DNA of 41,930 nucleotides, taken from positions 1-41,930 of the forward strand of contig JAZDPW010000001.1 of assembly GCA_043797305.1 (NCBI GenBank), in the 5' to 3' direction. Every line of letters starts with the position of its first letter. Positions within the stretch are counted from its first letter, which is position 1. The notes under the pieces were generated by a model that was given only the letters and a program-made list of their open reading frames with translations, was not told the origin of the DNA and did not search any database. The position numbers were made by a program, and so were the translations under genes. Source of the stretch: CAZGHF01 sp043797305. GTDB taxonomy: Bacteria; Patescibacteriota; Minisyncoccia; UBA6257; GWB1-50-10. Positions 31,681 through 40,242 of the stretch are shown piece after piece.

Positions 31681-33374
31681 CCGAAACCCGTAAGTGTCAA
31701 AACTGCAAGCAAGACTTCGTCATAGAACCGGAGGATTTTGATTTTTACAAGAAAATGGACGTCCCGCCGCCCACCTTTTGTTATGAGTGTCGTTTTCAAC
31801 GGCGTTTGATGTTTAGGAACGAACGGGCTTTTTACAAGCGAAATTGCGGCTTATGCGGCAAGCCGATGATAACCACCTACGCGCCGGATAAACCGTACAA
31901 AGTTTATTGTCAGTCCTGTTGGTGGTCGGATAAGTGGGACCCGACCGAGTACGCCATGGATTATGACCCGAATAGGAATTTTTTTGAGCAGTTTCGGGAA
32001 TTTCAGAAACGAGTTCCTTTTAGCGGTCTTATAAATACCTACGCGAGCCTCGTTAACAGTGAGTACGTAAACCACGCCGGTTATTCCAAGAATTGTTATT
32101 TTTTGTTTAACGCGGATTATTGCGAGAATCTTTATTACGGAACAACCGCTGTTTATACCAAAGATTCTATGGATATTATTGGTTCTGCCGAATCGGAGCT
32201 GTGCTACGAAGGTATTATGATTACAAAGTCCTATCGGACGTTTTTTTCAGAAGACTGCAATGGTTGTTCGGATGTTTATTTTTCCAAAGCCCTAAGAGGC
32301 TGTAATCACTGTTTTGGTTGTGTCAATTTGCGCAATAAAAACCATTACATTTTTAATAAACCATACTCCAAGGAAAATTATGAAAAAGAACTGAAAAGTT
32401 TTAAATTGGATTCTTTTTCTGCCGTAGAAGACTTAAAGAAGAAGGTTCGGGATTTTTGGCTGAAGTTTCCCAATAAGTTTATGCGCGGTACCCACAATTC
32501 AAACGTTTCGGGTGATTATGTCGGCGCATCGAAGAACGCTCATTATATGTATCAAGTCAGGTTTGTGGAAGACGGCAAGTTTTGTCAGTGGATAACCCTG
32601 CCTCCGGCGAAAGATATTTACGACCTTACGGAGTGGGGGAACGGCGTTGAAAAGGTTTATGATTCGATTACCGTTGGCGAAGGAGCTAATAATGTAAAAT
32701 TTTGTTTTGCTTCCTGGAATAATAATTCCAATAACGAGTATTCAATGTTTGTGGTTAATTGTTCAAATGTTTTTGGCTGCCTTAATTTAAAGAAAAAGAA
32801 GTATTGTATATTCAACAAGCAGTATTCCGAGAATGATTACCGTAAGCTCAGAGAACAGATAATCCGGAACATGAACGAGAATCCCTATGTTGACGGCAAG
32901 GGAAGAATTTTCAGATACGGTGAGTTCTTTCCGTATGATTTAAGTTTATTTGATTACAATGAAACAAACGCAAACCAAAACTATCCGTTGTCGGAGAAAG
33001 ACGCACTGGATAAAGGTTGGCGGTGGCGCAATATCCCCAAAAGTGAACATGAGGTTACGATGCCGCCCGACAAAGTACCGGATAGTATTAATGATATTAC
33101 CGAGTCGATACTGCAAGAAGTGTTTGGTTGTGTAAATTGCGGCAGGGCGTTCAGGTTAGTGAGAGGGGAATATGATTTACTGAAAAGGTTTGGTTTCCCT
33201 CTGCCACGGAAGTGTCCCGAGTGCCGGCACATGGAGAGAATGTCACGTATTAATCTACCCCGTTTATGGGGTAGAAAATGTGCAAAATGCGGAAAAGATA
33301 TGCAGACTTCCTATGCCCCGAAGAGAAAAGAAATAGTCTATTGTGAAGAATGTTATCAAGCCGAAACAGTATGA
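31677..33374 (+). CDS. Cysteine-rich zinc-ribbon repeat protein Z6
   Basis: This 565-aa protein overlaps Z5 by ATGA. It starts MTETRKCQNCKQDF. Ribbon A has VPPPTFCYEC, and ribbon B has NCGLCGKP...YCQSC. Tract 1 ends CFGCVNLRNKNHYIFNK and tract 2 ends VFGCLNLKKKKYCIFNK. The conserved motif is modified to YGEFFPYDLSLFDYNET. The C-terminal ribbons are the simple kind (CVNC...CPEC; KCAKCGKD...YCEECY). Codon use is richer in AAT, TTT and TAT than in the flanking housekeeping genes. It ends GTATGA, which starts Z7. Confidence 0.86.
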   Translation: MTETRKCQNCKQDFVIEPEDFDFYKKMDVPPPTFCYECRFQRRLMFRNERAFYKRNCGLCGKPMITTYAPDKPYKVYCQSCWWSDKWDPTEYAMDYDPNRNFFEQFREFQKRVPFSGLINTYASLVNSEYVNHAGYSKNCYFLFNADYCENLYYGTTAVYTKDSMDIIGSAESELCYEGIMITKSYRTFFSEDCNGCSDVYFSKALRGCNHCFGCVNLRNKNHYIFNKPYSKENYEKELKSFKLDSFSAVEDLKKKVRDFWLKFPNKFMRGTHNSNVSGDYVGASKNAHYMYQVRFVEDGKFCQWITLPPAKDIYDLTEWGNGVEKVYDSITVGEGANNVKFCFASWNNNSNNEYSMFVVNCSNVFGCLNLKKKKYCIFNKQYSENDYRKLREQIIRNMNENPYVDGKGRIFRYGEFFPYDLSLFDYNETNANQNYPLSEKDALDKGWRWRNIPKSEHEVTMPPDKVPDSINDITESILQEVFGCVNCGRAFRLVRGEYDLLKRFGFPLPRKCPECRHMERMSRINLPRLWGRKCAKCGKDMQTSYAPKRKEIVYCEECYQAETV

Positions 33375-35032
33375 ACAAAACCTGTGCTCAGTGTAAAAAT
33401 CAATACGACGTAACTCCCGACGATTTTGGTTTCTACGAAAAAATGGGTGTGCCGGTGCCGGTCTTGTGCCCGGATTGCCGGTTCAGGCGCCGAGCAGTTT
33501 TCAGAAACGAAATGATGCTTTACTCGCGCAAGTGCGAGTTGTGCAATAAGTCAACTCTTTCTATGTATCATCCCTCATCGCTCTACAAGATTTACTGCCG
33601 CGACTGCTGGTTGTCCGACAAATGGGATCCTTATGAATACGGTCGGGACTATGATTTTTCACGTCCGTTTTTTGAACAACTCGCCGAATTGCTTCTTAAA
33701 GTCCCGAAAGCGGGAATATTCGCTTCGAGCGATTTAGGACTCAATATAAACAGCGACTGGACCAATTTTTCCGGCGGCAATAAGGACTGTTACATGATTT
33801 TTAATTCGGGTCCGAGAAATGAGAATTGTTCTTATTCACGGGGTTTGATAGACAGCCGCGACGTTTTTGATGTTTATTTTGGCAACAATGTGGAGCGTGC
33901 TTATGAAGGCGTGAATGTTCACAAAAGCAATGGTGTGGTTTGGGGACAAAACGTTTTGGATTCCATTGATTCCTGGTTTCTCTTGGATTGCGTCGGTTGT
34001 CAGAATTGTTTCGGTTGTGTGAACTTGCGGCAAAAATCATATCATTTTTTCAACGAGCCGTTGGAAAAAGGGGAGTGGCAAAAAAGAGTTGACGAGATTA
34101 CCGGTAGTTACAAGAAATTAGAGGAAGCAAGAAGGGAATTCGATGAGTTTTCGTTGAAGTTTCCAAGACGGGAGAATAGCAATTTGAAGAATATTAATTG
34201 CGTGGGCGATTATATTTTTGAATCAAAAAATTGCAAAGATTCTTTTGAAGTTTCTTTTTCGGAAGATTGCAGAAACCTATTCTCAATTAAATACGCCAAA
34301 AGCGGCTATGATCTCTTGGGCCACGGTCGGCAATCCGAACTATTACTGGAAGGTGTGGCAGTCGGTTCTTCCACTCGTGTCATCGGTTCTTGGTGGTGTA
34401 TGAATAGCCACGATGTTGAATATTCAATAGCTCTTCGGGGCAGTGAACATTGCTTCGGTTGCGACAGCTTGAGGAAAAGCAGGTACTCAATCTTGAATAA
34501 AAGATATAGTGAAACCGAGTACAAAAAAATCAGAGAACACATTGTTAATGAACTGAAAGCAAAAAACTTATACGGTCTTTATATGCCGCCGGAACTCGCT
34601 TTCTTTGCTTATAACGAAACGATAGGCCAGGACAATCTTCCTTTAACCAAAGAAGAAGCTATAAAACGAGGTTTCAGATGGCAGGAAGATTTGCAAATGA
34701 CTACCGGTAAAGAAACTCTGAAACCGGAGCAAATTCCCGACCATATTAAAGACGTAACCGACAATATTTTAAAAGAAGTTTTGGCTTGTATTTCCTGCGG
34801 GCGCAATTACAGGATAACCAAGCAGGAACTGGATTTTTACAAGCGGATGAATATTCCCATTCCGCGCAAATGTTTCTACTGCCGCCACGCCGACCGCTTG
34901 CGCCGCCGCGGCCCGTTCAAACTTTTCAACCGCACCTGTGCCAAATGCGGCAAGGGGATTCAGACCACTTATGCTCCCGAAAGACCGGAAATCGTTTACT
35001 GCGAAACGTGCTACCAAAAAGAGGTGATTTAA
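33371..35032 (+). CDS. Cysteine-rich zinc-ribbon repeat protein Z7
   Basis: At 553 aa this is the shortest complete member. The ATG at 33371 overlaps the Z6 stop as ATGA; an earlier ATG at 33350 would add 7 residues from the Z6 tail. It lacks the MNxET lead and begins MNKTCAQCKNQY. Ribbon B is KCELCNKS...YCRDC. The central motif is the most divergent: YGLYMPPELAFFAYNET. C-terminal ribbons are simple (CISC...CFYC; TCAKCGKG...YCETCY). It ends KEVI, followed by a 34-bp palindrome. Confidence 0.86.
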   Translation: MNKTCAQCKNQYDVTPDDFGFYEKMGVPVPVLCPDCRFRRRAVFRNEMMLYSRKCELCNKSTLSMYHPSSLYKIYCRDCWLSDKWDPYEYGRDYDFSRPFFEQLAELLLKVPKAGIFASSDLGLNINSDWTNFSGGNKDCYMIFNSGPRNENCSYSRGLIDSRDVFDVYFGNNVERAYEGVNVHKSNGVVWGQNVLDSIDSWFLLDCVGCQNCFGCVNLRQKSYHFFNEPLEKGEWQKRVDEITGSYKKLEEARREFDEFSLKFPRRENSNLKNINCVGDYIFESKNCKDSFEVSFSEDCRNLFSIKYAKSGYDLLGHGRQSELLLEGVAVGSSTRVIGSWWCMNSHDVEYSIALRGSEHCFGCDSLRKSRYSILNKRYSETEYKKIREHIVNELKAKNLYGLYMPPELAFFAYNETIGQDNLPLTKEEAIKRGFRWQEDLQMTTGKETLKPEQIPDHIKDVTDNILKEVLACISCGRNYRITKQELDFYKRMNIPIPRKCFYCRHADRLRRRGPFKLFNRTCAKCGKGIQTTYAPERPEIVYCETCYQKEVI

Positions 35033-35036
35033 AACA

Positions 35037-35070
35037 AACATTCTAACATTCTATAGAATGTTAGAATGTT
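35037..35070. repeat. 34-bp perfect palindrome
   Basis: Two 17-bp arms with no spacer, each made of two ACATTCTA/TAGAATGT-type units. It fills most of the 44-bp gap between Z7 and Z8, replacing the usual ATGA overlap, and lies 6 nt before the Z8 ATG. Confidence 0.9.
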
Positions 35071-35076
35071 AAATTT

Positions 35077-36825
35077 ATGAACTCGGAAACAAAAACTTGC
35101 CAGAATTGTAAAAGCGATTTCACGATAGAACCGGAGGACTTCCAATTCTACGAGAAGATGAAAGTTTCGCCGCCGACGTGGTGTCCGGAGTGCCGATTGC
35201 AAAGAAGATTAGTATGGAGGAACGAAAGAACTCTTTATAAGGCAAGGTGCGATCTGTGCAGTAAGGAGACGTTGGCGATTTATAATCCTGATTACGGCTA
35301 CACAAAGTATTGCGTAGAATGCTGGTGGTCAGATAAGTGGGATTCTCTTGAATACGGCCGGGGTTACGATTTTTCTGTCCCCTTTTTCGCTCAATACACC
35401 GATCTCTACAAGCAAGTTCCAAGAGCAGCGCTGATCCATGGAAATGCCGTAAATGCGCAGTTTGCGAATTATCTTGATGGGGTTAAAAATGTCTATCTCT
35501 CTTACTCGACTATCTGGGGTTCGGAAGACGTCTTTTTCTCAAAGAACATAGATGGGTCGCATTGGATTTTTGATAGCTTTGATGTTGTAGCATCGGGAAA
35601 ATGTTATGAGAGTGTAGGGGTCAATCGAAGTTTTGAGTCTTTGTATGCTCATTTTTCCCGGGACTGTATGAACTGTCTCTTCGTGTATGACTGTGTAAAT
35701 TGCCGAAACTGTTTTATGTGCAGTAATTTGAGAAACAAGGAGTATAACATTTTTAATAAGCAATATACTAAGGATGAGTATTTTAGAAAACTTAAGGATT
35801 TTGATTTGGGAAACTTCCATAAGTTAGAGGAGCTTAAGAATGACTTTGATAAATTGCGCTTTAATTCTTTGCACAAGTATTCCCATATTGTAAATTGCCA
35901 AAACTCCAGCGGTAACGATCTTAACCATTGCAAGAACGTAAAGACATCTTTCAGTTCTTATAAAATAGAAGATTCTAGATTTATATTCAGGAGCGCAAAT
36001 CTTAAAGATTCGATGGACACCGTTAATGCGGGTAACGCGGCTGAGCTGTTTTATGAGTTTATCGGCGGGGGCGGCGATAACAGCCAATACATAAGGTTTT
36101 GTTCCTACGCTATAGAGGGGCTGGATAATGTTAATTACATAGATTTTTGTGGTTCTTCTTCTAATCTCTTCGGCTGCGTCGGATTGCGCAACAAACAGTA
36201 CTGCATATTAAACAAGCAATATACCGAGGAAGAATATGAGAAGCTTGTTCCAAAGATAATAGACCACATGAATACCATGCCCTACGTCGACAAGAAAGGC
36301 AGGGTATACAAATATGGTGAATTCTTTCCTCCCGAACTCTCTCCCTTCGCATACAACGAAACTATCGCTCAGGAATACTTCCCCTTAACTAAAGAACAGG
36401 CCATATCTCAGGGATATCGTTGGAGAGACCCTCCCCAAAAGAGCTATGAGATTACGGTAACGGCCGATAAGTTACCGAATCACATCAAGGATGTAGATGA
36501 CTCTATTCTCAAAGAAACCATCGGTTGTGCCCACAACCAGACCTGCAACGAGCAGTGTACTCAGGCCTTCAAAATTATTCCCGATGAACTCTCCTTCTAC
36601 CGCAAGATGAACCTCCCACTCCCTCGTCTTTGTCCCAACTGCCGTCATTACCAGAGGTTAAAACAGAGAAATCCTCTCAAACTTTGGCACCGCCGTTGTA
36701 TGTGCAACACCGCAAAACACTCCCACGGAACAGGGAAGTGTCCTAACGAATTTGAAACCCCTTATGCCTCAAATCGCAAAGAAATTGTCTATTGTGAGCA
36801 GTGTTATAACGCCGAGGTGGTGTAG
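35077..36825 (+). CDS. Cysteine-rich zinc-ribbon repeat protein Z8
   Basis: This 582-aa member begins MNSETKTCQNCKSDF. Ribbon B is RCDLCSKE...YCVEC. YGEFFPPELSPFAYNET is canonical. C-terminal ribbon A has the extended knuckle CAHNQTCNEQC also found in Z2 and Z11, and ribbon B has CMC, KHSHG, CPNEFET and YCEQCY. From about 36169 to 36700 its DNA is strikingly close to Z2 (shared runs near 30 nt), including the same codon choices, while the upstream parts of the two genes are much less alike. A terminator-like hairpin overlaps its end. Confidence 0.86.
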   Translation: MNSETKTCQNCKSDFTIEPEDFQFYEKMKVSPPTWCPECRLQRRLVWRNERTLYKARCDLCSKETLAIYNPDYGYTKYCVECWWSDKWDSLEYGRGYDFSVPFFAQYTDLYKQVPRAALIHGNAVNAQFANYLDGVKNVYLSYSTIWGSEDVFFSKNIDGSHWIFDSFDVVASGKCYESVGVNRSFESLYAHFSRDCMNCLFVYDCVNCRNCFMCSNLRNKEYNIFNKQYTKDEYFRKLKDFDLGNFHKLEELKNDFDKLRFNSLHKYSHIVNCQNSSGNDLNHCKNVKTSFSSYKIEDSRFIFRSANLKDSMDTVNAGNAAELFYEFIGGGGDNSQYIRFCSYAIEGLDNVNYIDFCGSSSNLFGCVGLRNKQYCILNKQYTEEEYEKLVPKIIDHMNTMPYVDKKGRVYKYGEFFPPELSPFAYNETIAQEYFPLTKEQAISQGYRWRDPPQKSYEITVTADKLPNHIKDVDDSILKETIGCAHNQTCNEQCTQAFKIIPDELSFYRKMNLPLPRLCPNCRHYQRLKQRNPLKLWHRRCMCNTAKHSHGTGKCPNEFETPYASNRKEIVYCEQCYNAEVV

Positions 36826-36845
36826 TCAAGTATACCACCTGTTTT
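36815..36845 (+). terminator. Possible terminator at the end of Z8
   Basis: AGGTGGTGTA (36815-36824) and TATACCACCT (36831-36840) form a 10-bp stem with one G-U pair and a 6-nt loop, followed by GTTTT. It overlaps the Z8 stop codon and may limit read-through into Z9. Confidence 0.5.
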
Positions 36846-36850
36846 AAAAC

Positions 36851-38518
36851 ATGAACCGAGAAACCAAAATCTGTCAAAATTGCAAAAACCAGTTTGTTAT
36901 AGAACCGGAGGACTTTGGTTTCTATGAAAAATTCAAAGTGCCGGTGCCGAAGATGTGCCCGTTGTGCCGGGCACAGCGGCGTTTGGCTTTCCGCGACGAA
37001 CGCGTTTTTTACAAAAGAAAGTGCGATAAGTGCGGCAAGGATACGGTTTCCATGTACAGTCCGAACAAGCCTTATGCGATTTGGTGCTATGATTGCTGGT
37101 TTTCCGACGATTGGGACGCGAGAGATTACGGCCGGGATTACGATCCAAACCGATCTTTTTTCGAGCAATTCGAAGATTTGTGGAAAGCGGTTCCCAAAGT
37201 CGGGCTTATTTACGTAAACAGCCCGGGTTCGGAATACACGAACATCTCCGCCGACAACAAGAACTGCTATATGATCGTTGAGTCGTCAAACAACGAAAAT
37301 TGCATCCACTCCTACTGGATTCAGCAATGCAAAGACCTCGTTGACGTGTCTTTTTCCCACCAGACAGAACTTTCTTATGAGAGCGACGATTGTTATAACT
37401 CCTACAAGCTTTTTTGGAGTAAAGGTTGTCACGATTCTCGGGATAGTTATTTTCTTCTGGATTGCCGGAACTGCTCGAACTGCGTCGGCTGCGTGAATCT
37501 GCGGAACAAGCAGTATCACATATTCAACAAGCCGGTTTCGAAGAAAGAATACGATGATTTTGTAAAAGAGGTCCGGCTGGATTCCTGGAGCGGGGTTGAA
37601 GCGATGCGCCGAAAATTCGCGGACTTCTTAAAAACTCAACCGCGGAAATACGCGGAAATCGTAAATGCCCCTGATTCAACCGGCAATTACATAAAGGATG
37701 CCAAAAACTGCAGGAACGTTTTTCATTGTTACGACGCCGAGGACTCGAAATACGGCGTCCACGTCTGGCGTAACGCCAAGGATTGCGTTGACGTTGATAC
37801 CGCTGGCCGAAGCGCCGCCCGGGTTTTTAATTCCATGAATGCCGGCATCGAGGTTTCGGATTATATCTGCTGCAATCTTTCCTGGTCCTGCAGTTTCATG
37901 TGGTATTCGTATTACTGTTTTAACTCTAATAATTGTTTCGGTTCGGTCGGGCTTCGCAAGCAAAATTACTGTATCTTGAACAAGCAATACGACAAAGAGT
38001 CGTTTGAAAAACTAAAGGATAAGATTATCGAGGATATGAAGCAACGCGGGGAATACGGCGAATTTTTCCCGGCTTCAATCAGTGCCTTCGGCTACAACGA
38101 AAGCGCAGCCCAGGAACAGTTTCCGCTGACCAAAAACGAGGCGTTAAAACGAGGTTTTAAGTGGGAAGATTATCCGCGTGGTACATACGATAAAGGAACC
38201 GTTTCGTGGGACAAAGTGCCGGATTCCATAGATGACATCGGCGGCATGGATGTTTCGAAAGAGATTTTTACCTGCCTGGATTGCAAAAAAAATTACAAAG
38301 TCATCGCCAACGAGTTTGCGTTTTATAAAAAACTGCAGATTCCCTTGCCGCGCCTTTGTCCCGATTGCCGGCACCTCCGGCGCTTCACCGCTCGCGGTCC
38401 GAACCGCTTATGGAACCGCAATTGTTCCAAATGCGGCAAGTCTATTGAGACATCCTACGCCCCGGATAGGCCGGAAATAATATACTGTGAGGAGTGCTAT
38501 AACGCCGAGATAGTATGA
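36851..38518 (+). CDS. Cysteine-rich zinc-ribbon repeat protein Z9
   Basis: This 555-aa member begins MNRETKICQNCKNQF. Ribbon A uses KVPVPKMCPLC and ribbon B KCDKCGKD...WCYDC. Tract 1 ends CVGCVNLRNKQYHIFNK and tract 2 CFGSVGLRKQNYCILNK. The motif is YGEFFPASISAFGYNES. The C-terminal half has simple ribbons (CLDC...CPDC; NCSKCGKS...YCEECY). It follows Z8 after 25 bp, with no overlap, so it may start a new transcription or translation unit. It ends GTATGA into Z10. Confidence 0.86.
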   Translation: MNRETKICQNCKNQFVIEPEDFGFYEKFKVPVPKMCPLCRAQRRLAFRDERVFYKRKCDKCGKDTVSMYSPNKPYAIWCYDCWFSDDWDARDYGRDYDPNRSFFEQFEDLWKAVPKVGLIYVNSPGSEYTNISADNKNCYMIVESSNNENCIHSYWIQQCKDLVDVSFSHQTELSYESDDCYNSYKLFWSKGCHDSRDSYFLLDCRNCSNCVGCVNLRNKQYHIFNKPVSKKEYDDFVKEVRLDSWSGVEAMRRKFADFLKTQPRKYAEIVNAPDSTGNYIKDAKNCRNVFHCYDAEDSKYGVHVWRNAKDCVDVDTAGRSAARVFNSMNAGIEVSDYICCNLSWSCSFMWYSYYCFNSNNCFGSVGLRKQNYCILNKQYDKESFEKLKDKIIEDMKQRGEYGEFFPASISAFGYNESAAQEQFPLTKNEALKRGFKWEDYPRGTYDKGTVSWDKVPDSIDDIGGMDVSKEIFTCLDCKKNYKVIANEFAFYKKLQIPLPRLCPDCRHLRRFTARGPNRLWNRNCSKCGKSIETSYAPDRPEIIYCEECYNAEIV

Positions 38519-40242
38519 ATAAAGAAATCAAAATTTGCCAGAATTGTAAGCAGAGTTTCGTTATCGAACCGGACGATTTTGGTTTCTATCAAAAAATCGG
38601 AGTGCCGGCACCCACTCTCTGTCCGCTTTGTCGACAGCAGAGGAGGATGACGTGGCGCAATGATTTCCACTTTTTCCCGCGCCAGTGTGATTTGTGTAAA
38701 AACAAGGTTTTGTCCATTTATTCTCCGGACAAACCGGTGCCAATTTACTGCCCGAAGTGTTGGTGGAGCGATAATTGGGATGCGAAGACGTATGGGCGAG
38801 ACGTTGATTTTAACCGGCCGTTTTTCCCGCAATTCAAGAAATTACTTGATACCGTGCCGGCTCTTGCGATTTTGAACGATAATGATATTGCGAGTGTCAA
38901 TTGCCTGTATACCAACTATTTCGCTTTGGGGAAGAACTGCTACATGGTCATCAACTCGTGGAAAGTTGAGGATTGCATGTATTCTGTTTGTGCGGTCGGC
39001 GCCAGAAATGTCGTTGATTCTGCGGTGATTCTTAGCGGTGGAGAGCGGCTTTATCACGCCATAAACGTAGATGTCTCCGCTCGTTCTCGTTATGTATTCA
39101 AATCCGCCGGTCTTTTGGATTGCGCTTACTGCTACGATTGCCGCAACTGCTCGAATTGTTTCATGTGTATTGGACTGCGAGGCAAGCAGTATTGTTTTCA
39201 GAATAAACAGTATACGAAAGAAGAATATCGGGGGATTCTAGACCGTTATGCACTCCACACCTGGAGTGGTTCGGAAAAAGCACGGAAAGAATTTGAAGAA
39301 TTCATTCTTAAATACCCCCGCAAATATGCCAGCATTATAAACAGCGTCAATTGTACCGGCGACTATCTCGTGGATTCCAAGAACGCCAAGCATTGCTATA
39401 TCACCGTTCGGGTCGAAAACTCGAAGTATTTTGAGCGGGGCGATACCATCAAAGACAGCTATGACTGTTTGAGTGGGGGAGAGCAGGAGCTCTGCTACGA
39501 TTCCATAAATCCCGACAATTCTTATCTTGCTCTTTTCACCAGTTATTGTCATAGGGACCGGGAGGTTCTCTATAGTGACAGCTGCCAGAGTTCTGAAAAT
39601 TTATTCGGTTGTGTCGGACTTAGGAATGCCAGGTATTGTATTTTGAACAAACAATATTCGCCTGAGGAATATGAAGAGCTGAAGGGGAAACTGATTGAAA
39701 GTATGAAGCGCAGCGGAGAATACGGCGAATTTTTTCCATCCAATCTTTCTCCGTTTTGCTACAACGAGTCGGTGGCTCAAGACGATTTCCCGTTATTGAA
39801 GGAAGAGGTATTGAAAGCGGGTCTGCGATGGCAGGATAACTTCACGAAGACCGAGGGCAAGGAAACTCTCACCGACGTTCCCGATGACATTAATGATGTG
39901 CCCAACGGCATTGTTCAAGATGTGTTGGTCTGCGGCCTTTGTGAGAGGAATTATCGCATCACGAGAGAGGAATTGAATTTTTACAGGCAAAACCAGATCC
40001 CCATTCCCAGAAATTGCTTCTTTTGCAGATTGAAGCAATTGTATAAAGAGCGCGGCCCGGTGCGTTTGTGGATGCGAAAATGCCAATGTGCCGGAGAGGA
40101 GTCGGAAAACGGCATCTATTCAAATATCGTGAAACACTTCCACGAGAATGGTCATTGTCTCAACGAGTTCGAAACCTCCTATTCTCCGGAGAGAAAAGAG
40201 ATTGTTTACTGTGAACAATGCTATAACGCGGAAATTGTATGA
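38515..40242 (+). CDS. Cysteine-rich zinc-ribbon repeat protein Z10
   Basis: This 575-aa member overlaps Z9 by ATGA and begins MNKEIKICQNCKQSF. Ribbon B is QCDLCKNK...YCPKC. The repeat tracts end CFMCIGLRGKQYCFQNK and LFGCVGLRNARYCILNK. The motif is YGEFFPSNLSPFCYNES. The C-terminal part has CGLC...CFFC and the expanded ribbon with CQC, KHFHENGHC and YCEQCY. It ends GTATGA into Z11. Confidence 0.86.
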   Translation: MNKEIKICQNCKQSFVIEPDDFGFYQKIGVPAPTLCPLCRQQRRMTWRNDFHFFPRQCDLCKNKVLSIYSPDKPVPIYCPKCWWSDNWDAKTYGRDVDFNRPFFPQFKKLLDTVPALAILNDNDIASVNCLYTNYFALGKNCYMVINSWKVEDCMYSVCAVGARNVVDSAVILSGGERLYHAINVDVSARSRYVFKSAGLLDCAYCYDCRNCSNCFMCIGLRGKQYCFQNKQYTKEEYRGILDRYALHTWSGSEKARKEFEEFILKYPRKYASIINSVNCTGDYLVDSKNAKHCYITVRVENSKYFERGDTIKDSYDCLSGGEQELCYDSINPDNSYLALFTSYCHRDREVLYSDSCQSSENLFGCVGLRNARYCILNKQYSPEEYEELKGKLIESMKRSGEYGEFFPSNLSPFCYNESVAQDDFPLLKEEVLKAGLRWQDNFTKTEGKETLTDVPDDINDVPNGIVQDVLVCGLCERNYRITREELNFYRQNQIPIPRNCFFCRLKQLYKERGPVRLWMRKCQCAGEESENGIYSNIVKHFHENGHCLNEFETSYSPERKEIVYCEQCYNAEIV

